Assembly: GCA_009778325.1 (NCBI GenBank)
Contig: WRJZ01000026.1
Coordinates: forward strand, 1-35,506
Length of the DNA stretch: 35,506 nucleotides
From: Candidatus Endomicrobium neocapritermitis
GTDB lineage: Bacteria; Elusimicrobiota; Endomicrobiia; Endomicrobiales; Endomicrobiaceae
Direction of reading: 5' to 3'
Made by a program: the position numbers and the translations under genes. The stretch's first letter is position 1. Each line of letters begins with the position of its first letter. Of this stretch, positions 23,643 to 33,100 are shown piece by piece. The notes below the pieces were generated by a model. That model was not told the origin of the DNA and ran no database searches. It saw only the letters and a program-made list of their open reading frames with translations.

Positions 23643-26600
23643 TTACGCCGATTTAAGCATCATACTTACGGCAAGCTTGTTTACCGAAACGTTTACGGCA
23701 TCTTTTATGAATTCACTTGCCGGTTTATGTTCGGCAAGAGCAAGAATTTTAATAATTTCTTCTAATGCCGATTTTTCATCGTCCGCTGACTGTAAATTGC
23801 CGTTCACAGGGATTCCGTATCCGAAATTTATTTCAGAAAGATGGGCTCTCATCAACAGTTCTACATTTTTAATTATTTCGTTTATTGTCGCGCCGTTATT
23901 TTGCAGCGTATATATGTAAAGCGCGTAATCTGTAAAACTTTTTGCCGCCTGTCCGCCGTACTCTTCTTCAAGCATTGTTTGAAGCATTTCATCGGGAGTC
24001 ATACCGCTTAACTTTGCGGCGGTATGTACGGCAGGTTCTTTTTCGCCGGATGCTTTTGCGTCTTGCGGCATTGATAAATCTAAAAACAGAAGAGTTCTGA
24101 GCAGCTCAGATTGCTGAGTATCGCTTAAACCGTTGTCCTTTCTAAAAGACGAAAGGAGCGACGCTTCAATTGCCCCGCGCAAATATCCCGCCGCTGCATA
24201 GATTCCGTTCTTATTGTTTCCGGCAAGCGAATCTTGTATAAAACGAAGCTTTTTTATTCCGGGCTCAGCTTCCAGAAAACCGACAAAATGTTTTGCCGCT
24301 TCTTCATCAATTTTTATGCCTTGCCTGAGAGATTTGCCGTTTTGAAGTTTGATAAGCTCCTGAACAAGAAGCTTATTTGTATCGGTTCCGGTTTTAAGTT
24401 CGTCTTTGCTTTGAAGTCCGGTTTTGTATCCTTCAGCATATGCTTCATACGGAGAAAGAGTTCTGGGCAGCGAAAGGATTTCCGTTATTTTGCTCATTAT
24501 TTCTACATGAACGCTCTTGCCGTCAGCGCTTATTATATTAGTTCCGGCAGACACTCCTATGTATCCTGCGCCAAAAGCAACGGCTTTTTGTATATCGGCA
24601 AAATATTTCTCTGCATCTGATTTATACTCTTCATCCAAAGGATTTGCATCCGAAGAATTTTCATCCGAAGGATTTATATCCGCCCATATTTTCTGCTTAA
24701 ACTCTTCAAGATTTTCGTTAAGATTGGCAACGCTTAAAGCCGTTATAATGTCAAGATTTGACGCATTTTCAACAAATTCTCTGACAGCCACGGCAGACAA
24801 CAATGAGGAAGGAAGCCCTGCCATAATAATAGAATCGCTTTTTACTTTTCTCATTTGCGCGGAAACAGCGATGAATAAGGAATTGTTATTTATCATTTTT
24901 TCAGAAGCAAAATTCATTCTTATTCCGTCAAAACCGACGCTTTGCCAGAAAAGCGCGGCCTGTATTATATCGTCCCTTTTCATTTTGCCGGATATGTTCA
25001 GCGAAAGCACAACTTTTCCGCCATTTTTATGTATTTCTTTAAGATTTTTACTTATTTGAGACGTTAAAATAAATTGCGCGAACTGTTCTGCCGGCGAAAT
25101 ATCGTTATCTTTTAAATGTCTGTTTGCATTAACAAATTTTTCAAAATCGGATTTGACTTCCGCGCTGATTTCGTTAAACGCTTTTTCTGAAATCGCAAGC
25201 GATTTTGCCCTTACATCCTCTATATCGCCGCCGTATATGTTTATTTCGCTTTCGCTGATTTTTACGCCCGCAGCCATTTGCGCCGCCGAAGCCCAGTCGA
25301 TAAGCGCGATATCGGCTATGGCGGGATTATCGCTCATTACGGCATCTTCAAGAAGCATTATTGACGAAACCGACTGCCTCATCCTATTTTCAAAATAAGA
25401 CGAAAGCCCGTTTACTCCGTAAGAAGATAAAGGAGCCTCGGAAGCGCTGATAAGGCTGAATAACTTCGAACTTATTTTTTCGCCTACGATAATTCCCGAT
25501 CTGCTCTTTGATTCTTTATCTTTCAGAACAAGCCTTTTGAGCACTTCAAGCATAAAAGTTCTTGTCTTATTTTTATTTCCAGATATGTCATAATAATTCA
25601 GTTTACCGTCGTTTCTTCCGGCAGCCTCCGCTGATTTTCGTATATCTAATGCGTCAGGAAATATTTTTGTGACCGCTCCGGCAAACTCAGACATATTTTT
25701 ACCGTCAAAAGCGAATGCTTTTAAATCAAAGTCATATTCTTTTCCTATCATTCTAAAAAGACTCTCGTTTGAAATAAAATTTATAGCTCTTTCAAGGAGC
25801 GAAATACCACTCGTTAAATACGCGAATTTTCCTTTAACGACATAATCGTTTTGAAGCCTGTTTAAAACTTCTTCGGAAGCTTTAACATAAAATTCTTTCG
25901 GATTCATTTTCGTTTCAAATTTTAACGGAACCATAGCAATGACGGGAATATTATTTTCCATACGCAGGTATGCTTCCGCCGTAACCGCTGCTCCGTTCAT
26001 GTCAACATTGACATAACACAGTCTGTTACGGTCATTGGCAACGCCTTTTTTTCCTATTCTTAAAGCCAGAGGCTTTACGCCGAAATCTTTCAGTTTTGCC
26101 AGCCTGTCGGAATCTATATTAGAGTCAGACATTGCGGCGTCTACGAAAATTTTTCCGTAAAGCATGTGCCCGCCGGGCGACTCGGCTCTTTCGGTTTCAA
26201 GAAGCCATAGTTCGTTTTCGGATATGGATAAAGCGTTTTTCATCCGCTCAAGAACAGTTAAAGAGCCCAGCGCGTTTTTCATTGTTTCGCCGTACACGCT
26301 TACAACAGCCTTACTTTGCAAATGACTGATAATTTGCGAGAAAAAGTCTTCAGAGCGCGGATTATTAATTATTTTAAGCCACAAGATAAGAGAATCCGCA
26401 TTTATCGCTCCGGCATTTTTTATCTGTTCCATTACATAATCGATGTCCGGATTTTCAGCGGCGGATATCGCCGCAAGCAGAAGAACGGTAAAAGCTTTTT
26501 GGTCGCGGTTTAATCCTTCATCTTTTAACATCCGTTCCAAAACCGGCTTTAGCGCAGGGGTAATGTGTTTTCGGTCTTCATTTAGAAATCTGAACGCGGT

Positions 26601-29600
26601 ATTAATCCTGTCATGCATAAACGACGCGCTTGATTCTGCCGCCCTGATACTTTCTTCTATTCCGCGCGCATATTCTTCGGAAAGTTGCTCCGTCGGATCA
26701 TTTTCTTCAAGCAGTTCTTTAACATACGTCGACGGCAATATTCTTACAACGCCGTGTTCGGACCCTCTCACAAAAAAAGCTGTTTCTCCGTCAAAAGCAT
26801 TAGCCTGGCGGCTTATTTTCAAAACGCCGTTTTTGTCTATAATACCGTCCATAGTATTGAGATATACCAACATACGCAAATGAAAAGGTATCAGCATAAA
26901 TGAAAACGGATTGGCTTTATATCCTAACTCTTCATATCTGCTGTCGGCAAAAGACTTCAAAGCTTCAGGCTGAGTAAAAAGAAAAACATGTCCTCCGAAA
27001 AAACTCGCAATACCCCTGACAAAATATTCAGGCAAACTCGTAATATACACCTTGCTGCCGGGTGTGTAGGCTAGAGAGTTCAATACTGCTTTATCAAGAA
27101 CCAGTGTAGTGTTATTGTGCAGCTGCGCAGATCCGGAAACAGACAGCTGGTCATCAATTATAATCGGCTCCGCTGTTTTTGCCGGTTCTCCGGACATGCC
27201 TGCGGCAGTATCCGGTTCTTCATCAAACCATGTATCCTCATCGGCACTTGCCGCAGCAGTTTTCTCTCCTTCTTTCTTGGCAGCAAGAGTACTTAGAAGA
27301 CTCTCAAATTTCCTCACAATATTATTCTTTGCAGCTTCATTCTCCTGTATTGAAGCGTCCCTGTAATCTTTCGAGGACGCTCTGATTAGCAATGTCAACT
27401 CAGTATCCGCACCGGGAAGATACTGAGCCTGAAACGCTCTTATCGCATTGTGCCCTCTTTTTGAATCATTGTATTCATTCTTAAAAATTCCGGATAATCC
27501 CGTCTCTTTATGTTCGTCAAAAGGCTCTTTCTTAATAAACCTTTCTCTTTTTTCCGGATCCGTAACCGCAGATTCTATATCTTTAACCTTTATCGCTCCC
27601 TCGGCCAATGCCCAGTGGACAAACTCGTGAAATAACGCAGTATCGTTTGAAAAAAGATCTTTTCTTAAAGCTATTATACCTTCATGCTTTATATTAAACT
27701 TATTAGAAGAAAAACCTCCGATTTCGGCTGTTTTATTTTCTCTGTATCCGCCGGATTCCGCATATGCCGTTTCTATTTCAAAAAACTTTATTCTTTCAGC
27801 CGCTTTGCTGCCGGCGGCTTCCAAAAGAGTTCGTATCGCGCTTTGGAAATCTTTATTTGTATTTTGTTCCGACAAATTGTTCAAAACCGATTTAATCCTT
27901 TCCCTCATGCCAATGCCATCGATAAACCGCCCGCCGATTTCCATTTCACTCAGGCCTGCATCAGAAATCAGAGAGACTGAAAGTTCCGCAACGGCAGGAT
28001 TGGAGGCATTTGTTCCGGCAGTGTAAACCACCGGAGCCGAAAACTTCCCTATAAACCCGCCGGCATTGCCGGATTCGGGCATTGCGTGCGGTGCGGAATC
28101 TACGGTTAAAGATACGGACTTTGTTTTAAAATCATAAATATAGTATGCGGGGTGTTTCCCATAGCCGTAGTAATCGTACATAACGGTAAATTCGACGGTA
28201 TTGCCGGTTACTGAATTTATCGTAACTTCCGCACTTTTTACAGGCTTGTACAAAAGTCTTTCCGCCGCCGAATTTGCTTCTGAGTCTTTTTCGGCAGAAA
28301 CAACAATGCCGTTAATAAGTCCTTCTATTTCTCTTAACGGAATATTGTTTATTGCCGCGCGGTTTATTGTGGACTCTATAATTTTCGGAAGCGCTATTTG
28401 AATAGGTTCGCTTAATACAGGCATTTGCTTTAACGCGCTTGTAAAAACCTGCGTGTATTGCGAGATTACGGAAAAATACAAGTTTTCCGCTTTTTCCGTG
28501 TTTCCGGTAACATTCGGCGTAATTATGATAAAAGACGTTTTATTTTCAAGAAGTCGTTTTTTCAATCCCTCGCTGTGAAATCCGCCCGTTATGGCAATTT
28601 TAATATTGGCGCCTTCAGAGGCATAGTCCATAAGGGCTTTTAAATCGGTAAAATTATTTGAATCCGAATACTCGGTTCCGGCGGTTTCATTTGAACATGA
28701 CAGCAGTGAAAGGAACACATCGTCTCTTTTTATATTGTTAGAGTGATATTTTTCATAATCGGATAATTTTTCTTTTAAATTAGCCAGATGAATGTTTTTC
28801 CCTAAATATTTCGACACTGTTTCATCAAATTTTTTTCTGTTATTAAGATAATACGCATAATCTCCGGATGTTATTTTCGTATTAAAAAAAACGTCTAAAA
28901 CTTTAATGAATCTGTTCAGAAACACGACATCCCTTTCATATCCTGTCCTGGAAAGAGATATGCCTATATCGTGAATAAGTCTGTCTTCTTCCGCGGCAAA
29001 ATTTAAAAGATTCAAATCACCGTTTGTTTTTAAATATTTGAAAAAAGTCGCCAGATTATTCAGCTTATACTGTTTGCAAATACCGTAGCTGTCGGACAAT
29101 GCCGCAAAAACCGGGAATAAGTCTTCCGTATTTGAAAAATCATTGCTTTTTGCGGACAGCTCATGATAAATACCGTAAGGAAGAATTTCTTTTAAAACAT
29201 TTATAAATATACGCAGCTCATCTGTAATTTTTCCGTAATCTATTCCTTTTTCATTTATAAGAGAGATATACTTATGCACATTTGCGTAAGCGTTGATGTT
29301 AATTCCCGCTTTAGATGAAAGCTTGCTCAAAATCGAATAGTATTTTTTCGCGGATATTTTGCCTTTTGAAAAATCACCGTTAAACTTATCAAGCCTCAGC
29401 AAATCCGAATTGTAATACTCTTTTTTTACGGACTGTATATCGTTTTTAAGACCTTTAAGCTCGGCGTTTATTTCTTCACGGTTATTGAATATATTTCCCA
29501 GAAGGAGTATATTTTCAAAATATAAATCGCTTTTATCCAAAGCTTTGATTATATCGGCTTTACCTGATTTTATTGAATAGTATTCCGCCCCGCTGAGCGT

Positions 29601-30005
29601 TCCGTTCACAAGCAAATCTTCAACGACAAGTTTCCCGAGCTCGCTCGTTCTGAAATTTATAAACTTATCCGTGGAAACGTCCGACACGGCGCCTTCAAGG
29701 TATATTTTATCAAAGCCGTATTTTTCCAGAGCTTTCAAAATCGCGGCGATATTTTTCTGGGTTTCGCCGTGGCAGTGTAAATCCTGAATATTTATGACTA
29801 TATCTTTACTGTTAAAATTTTTCGCGTACGTGACTTTTCCCGCAGAGAAAGGAATGAACGAATCGGAAGATTTTATAATCTCGGCTGCGCTGTCATGATT
29901 ATAGCCTGCATAAATTATCTGTCCGAAAACGGAAGAAGCAATAAAACACGCCGCAGTCAATACTGCGGTAATTTTTGTTTTCATGATGTAAGTTTGTTTT
30001 TTCAT
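23643..30005 (-). CDS. Giant exported multidomain protein with GGFH module and HEFVH metallopeptidase-like site
   Basis: 2120 residues. N-terminal signal peptide or anchor (about 8-33, ITAVLTAACFIASSVFGQII). First module, about 60-515: IQDLHCHGETQKNI (73-86), IYLEGA (101-106) and AITGGFHSEGL (471-481). The spacing of H77/H79, E104 and H477 recalls the EreA/ChaN/TraB hydrolase-like superfamily, but I cannot confirm membership. About 580-690 is a beta-rich stretch. At 791-800 LFHEFVHWAL gives an HEXXH zinc motif (793-797) after ITLEG-like text, suggesting a metallopeptidase. A Glu/Ala-rich linker follows near 905-945. About 1660-1830 has barrel-like strands (KVVLSLNISG, GFDGIRMNF, SIIMAGLP, GAGYIGVSAG). 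Function unknown. The alternative start M8 is equally possible. It follows the second giant gene on the same strand. Confidence 0.8.
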   Translation of the reverse strand: MKKQTYIMKTKITAVLTAACFIASSVFGQIIYAGYNHDSAAEIIKSSDSFIPFSAGKVTYAKNFNSKDIVINIQDLHCHGETQKNIAAILKALEKYGFDKIYLEGAVSDVSTDKFINFRTSELGKLVVEDLLVNGTLSGAEYYSIKSGKADIIKALDKSDLYFENILLLGNIFNNREEINAELKGLKNDIQSVKKEYYNSDLLRLDKFNGDFSKGKISAKKYYSILSKLSSKAGININAYANVHKYISLINEKGIDYGKITDELRIFINVLKEILPYGIYHELSAKSNDFSNTEDLFPVFAALSDSYGICKQYKLNNLATFFKYLKTNGDLNLLNFAAEEDRLIHDIGISLSRTGYERDVVFLNRFIKVLDVFFNTKITSGDYAYYLNNRKKFDETVSKYLGKNIHLANLKEKLSDYEKYHSNNIKRDDVFLSLLSCSNETAGTEYSDSNNFTDLKALMDYASEGANIKIAITGGFHSEGLKKRLLENKTSFIIITPNVTGNTEKAENLYFSVISQYTQVFTSALKQMPVLSEPIQIALPKIIESTINRAAINNIPLREIEGLINGIVVSAEKDSEANSAAERLLYKPVKSAEVTINSVTGNTVEFTVMYDYYGYGKHPAYYIYDFKTKSVSLTVDSAPHAMPESGNAGGFIGKFSAPVVYTAGTNASNPAVAELSVSLISDAGLSEMEIGGRFIDGIGMRERIKSVLNNLSEQNTNKDFQSAIRTLLEAAGSKAAERIKFFEIETAYAESGGYRENKTAEIGGFSSNKFNIKHEGIIALRKDLFSNDTALFHEFVHWALAEGAIKVKDIESAVTDPEKRERFIKKEPFDEHKETGLSGIFKNEYNDSKRGHNAIRAFQAQYLPGADTELTLLIRASSKDYRDASIQENEAAKNNIVRKFESLLSTLAAKKEGEKTAAASADEDTWFDEEPDTAAGMSGEPAKTAEPIIIDDQLSVSGSAQLHNNTTLVLDKAVLNSLAYTPGSKVYITSLPEYFVRGIASFFGGHVFLFTQPEALKSFADSRYEELGYKANPFSFMLIPFHLRMLVYLNTMDGIIDKNGVLKISRQANAFDGETAFFVRGSEHGVVRILPSTYVKELLEENDPTEQLSEEYARGIEESIRAAESSASFMHDRINTAFRFLNEDRKHITPALKPVLERMLKDEGLNRDQKAFTVLLLAAISAAENPDIDYVMEQIKNAGAINADSLILWLKIINNPRSEDFFSQIISHLQSKAVVSVYGETMKNALGSLTVLERMKNALSISENELWLLETERAESPGGHMLYGKIFVDAAMSDSNIDSDRLAKLKDFGVKPLALRIGKKGVANDRNRLCYVNVDMNGAAVTAEAYLRMENNIPVIAMVPLKFETKMNPKEFYVKASEEVLNRLQNDYVVKGKFAYLTSGISLLERAINFISNESLFRMIGKEYDFDLKAFAFDGKNMSEFAGAVTKIFPDALDIRKSAEAAGRNDGKLNYYDISGNKNKTRTFMLEVLKRLVLKDKESKSRSGIIVGEKISSKLFSLISASEAPLSSYGVNGLSSYFENRMRQSVSSIMLLEDAVMSDNPAIADIALIDWASAAQMAAGVKISESEINIYGGDIEDVRAKSLAISEKAFNEISAEVKSDFEKFVNANRHLKDNDISPAEQFAQFILTSQISKNLKEIHKNGGKVVLSLNISGKMKRDDIIQAALFWQSVGFDGIRMNFASEKMINNNSLFIAVSAQMRKVKSDSIIMAGLPSSLLSAVAVREFVENASNLDIITALSVANLNENLEEFKQKIWADINPSDENSSDANPLDEEYKSDAEKYFADIQKAVAFGAGYIGVSAGTNIISADGKSVHVEIMSKITEILSLPRTLSPYEAYAEGYKTGLQSKDELKTGTDTNKLLVQELIKLQNGKSLRQGIKIDEEAAKHFVGFLEAEPGIKKLRFIQDSLAGNNKNGIYAAAGYLRGAIEASLLSSFRKDNGLSDTQQSELLRTLLFLDLSMPQDAKASGEKEPAVHTAAKLSGMTPDEMLQTMLEEEYGGQAAKSFTDYALYIYTLQNNGATINEIIKNVELLMRAHLSEINFGYGIPVNGNLQSADDEKSALEEIIKILALAEHKPASEFIKDAVNVSVNKLAVSMMLKSA
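24634..24684. repeat. Short 15-bp tandem repeat inside the giant gene
   Basis: About three and a half degenerate 15-bp copies with the core (T/G)ATCCGAAG/AGGATTT encode the acidic run NPSDENSSDANPLDEE (about 1778-1793). They fall in a loop of the barrel-like part, an expandable in-frame repeat. Confidence 0.65.
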
Positions 30006-30017
30006 TTCATATACCGT

Positions 30018-30113
30018 TTTGGAAGCTTAGAGAGCTTTGAGGCTTAGAAGTTTGGCAAAGACAAAAGCCGTTGCTAAACTTCCAAGCTTCCAAACTTCCT
30101 AACTTCTGCCGTA
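30018..30113. repeat. Palindromic intergenic element E9 (octad arms)
   Basis: Left arm GGAAGCTTAGAGAGCTTTGA, GGCTTAGAAGTTTGGCA; right arm TTGCTAAACTTCCAAGCTTCC and AAACTTCC-TAACTTCTGCC, imperfectly inverted. GCTTAGAAGTTTGGCA here matches GCTCAGAAGTTCGGCA of E7 at 14 of 16 positions. The centre AAGACAAAAGCCGTTG is like the centre of E7. It separates the two giant genes. Confidence 0.75.
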
Positions 30114-30115
30114 TT

Positions 30116-33100
30116 TTACGCGCTGGCAAGCAATATATTTAACTGCTTTATTTCAACTCGCGTATTTCTTGGCAATAACTTTCCAATGCCGATAACTACC
30201 GGCGCGAAATCAGACATAAGCGCAATAAGCGCGTTTGCCGCAAGAAGAGTTTTATGCCCGTTTGCTGACGATGGCGCTTTTTGTTTAATCTCGTGCAGTA
30301 TTTTTGTAGCAAGATCAATGTACCCGATAACGCCGGCATAAGCCATATATATAAACAATGTGTCTGCATCCATTTTCGAAATGTCAGCCGTTTCCGTATC
30401 AAAAACGCTGTTTGTTATAATTCCGAATGTATTGGCAACAAGCGCATACCGTATTTTGTCATCAGTGCTCAAAATGCCGTAGTCAAGCGATATAATAAAA
30501 TTCGAAGCGGCAGACTTAATGTCTGATTTTTGTTTATCGCTTATTGCATTTTTAGCATCGCCGTAAACAATAGCCAGAGAAGCGAAATCTTCCAAAGAGC
30601 GCGATTTCTCATATGCGCTTAAAACATAATTGCGCGAAATATCGGCATTGTTAAAAAGTATTATATCCCCGATATGAAACTGCTTTTCCTTTTGCGCGGC
30701 CAGCTGCGAATTCAACTGTTCTATAATGTATTTTTTTGAAGAAAGAAGGAAATCATTTCTTTGGGCAACATTAAAATTGTTAATGCCTATATTTTCAGGC
30801 GACGCAATAGTGTTAAGAAAATTCTTCAATTCCGTATCTGCCGGAAGGTCGCTAAAAGCGACGTTCAACTCTTGCATACGTTCGTAAATTGTATAAGAAG
30901 GCTTACTAAAAGCTTCTTTAATCTTACTTATAAAAGCCGGTTCCGATAAAGCGTGATCGAACAATTTTCTGTCGTAAGACAGAGCCGCGGCAAGAAAATC
31001 GTCGCTTGTGCCGGAGACAATCTCCGAAAGCATTCTTTCAAAATATACATTTTTTGCCGCGCTGTCGTTAGGAAATGCTTTTTTATAAAATTCTTCCGTA
31101 TTGAAATCCGTATCTAAAACAAAAGTTTCCGGTTTCAACCGCGAAGATGTTAAATTCCCTTCTTCTCCGGTTTCCAAAGACTCCGTACCGGCGCTTTGTT
31201 TAGCCGTAATTTCAGAAATATCCGTTATAAGTTTCTCAAAACCGTCATAGTCTAAATTTTCAATGTCATATTTTCCGGAAAACACTTCTTTTAACAACTC
31301 TTTGCCATATTCAAGTATTTTTTCAAATTGTTTATTCGTGATTTTAGAACTTTTAACAAACTTGATTGTTTTTATGTCAATGGCTTCTATGCCTAAACCG
31401 GAATATATCTTTTTTAATTTTTCAAAACCATAATACTCTAAATTTTCAATGTTATATTTTCCGGAAAACAATTCCGTCAACAGTTCTTTGTCATATTTCA
31501 ATATCTCTTCAAATTGTTTATCCGTGATTTCGGAATATTGAACAAAAAGAATCGTATATCTGTTAATGACTTCTATATTTTCGCCTGATTTCGCATATAT
31601 TTTGTTTAATTTATCAAAACCGTTATAATTTAAATCTTCAATGGTGCACTTTTCTAAAAACACTTTTTTTAACAACTCTTTGTTATCCTTCAACATTGTT
31701 TTCAATTGAGTAAGGTCGATTTCATGATTTTTAACAAAATCAATCGTATATCTGTTAATGACTTCTATATTTTTATCTGATTGCGCATATATTTCGTTTA
31801 GTTTTTCGAAACTGCCATAGTCTAATTTTTTAATGTCAAACTTTCCGGAAAACAATTCCGTCAACAGCTCTTTGTCATATTTCAATATCTCTTCAAATTG
31901 TTTATCCGTGATTTTAGAATATTGAACAAAAGCAATAGTTTCTTTGTTAATGACTTCTATATTTTTATCTGATTGCGTATATATTTCGTTTAGTTTCTTG
32001 AAACAGCCGCTGTCTAAGTCTTTAATGTCAAATTCTCCGGAAAACAGTTTATTTAACAATATTTCGTCACATTTCAATATTGCTTGCAGTTGATTTTCTA
32101 TTATTTGCAAACTTTTATCTAATAAATTTGAATATATTCCGTTTAATCCCGCTAAACTGTCGTAGTTTAATATAATAGTATTTTCTTCGGAAAACGCATT
32201 TTCTAATAACTTTTTGTCATATTTCAATATTTCTTCAAATTGCTTGTCTGTGATTTTAGAATCTTGAACAAAAGCGATCGTTTTTTTGTTAATGGCTTCT
32301 ATATTTCTGTCTAATTTCACATATATTTCGTTTAGTTTGTCAAAACCGCCGGAGTCTAATTTTTCAATGCCATATTCTCCGGAAAACACTTTTCTTAACA
32401 GCTCTTTGTCATATTTCAATACTTTTTCCAATTGAGCATGCGTTATTTTAGAATTTTTAACAAAATTAATCGTATCTCTGTTAACGACTTTTATATTTTT
32501 ATCTAATTGCTCGTATATTTCGTTTAGTTTCTTGAAACAGTCTTTGTCTAAGTCTTTAATGTCAAACTTTCCTGAAAATACTTCTTTTAACAATCTTCCG
32601 TCATATCTCAATATTTCTCTCAATTGAGCAAGCGTGATTTTAGAACTTTGAACAAACTTGATTGTTTCTTCGTTAACGGTTTTTATATTTCTGGCTAATC
32701 TCACATATATTTCATTTAGCTTATCTAAACAGTCTTTGTCTAAGTCTTTAACGTCAAATTCTCCGGAAAACACTTGTTTAAAAAATGGTTCGTCATATTC
32801 TAATATTTTTGGCTGATTTTCTATCGTTGGATAACTGCTATCTAAAGCTAAAGGCATTTCATTTAATTCCGCTGACTCGTCATAAACAGTTTCTATAGTT
32901 TTAGAATATCGGACTAAAGCAATTATTTCTTTTTCGACGGTTTCTATATTTCCGTATGATTCCGCATATATTTTATTTAGTTTTTCGAAACTGTCATACT
33001 CTAATTTTTCAATGTCATATTTTCCTGAAAACAATTCTTCCAGCAGCTCCTTGTCATATTTCAATATTGTTTCAATTTGTTCATCTGTGATTTGAGGATA

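Noticed and set aside
22652-23656. Long plus-strand ORF (334 codons) opposite proB
   Set aside because: It lies wholly antisense to proB and into its promoter region, has Ser/Phe-rich low-complexity translation typical of a reverse-strand shadow, and no ribosome binding site.
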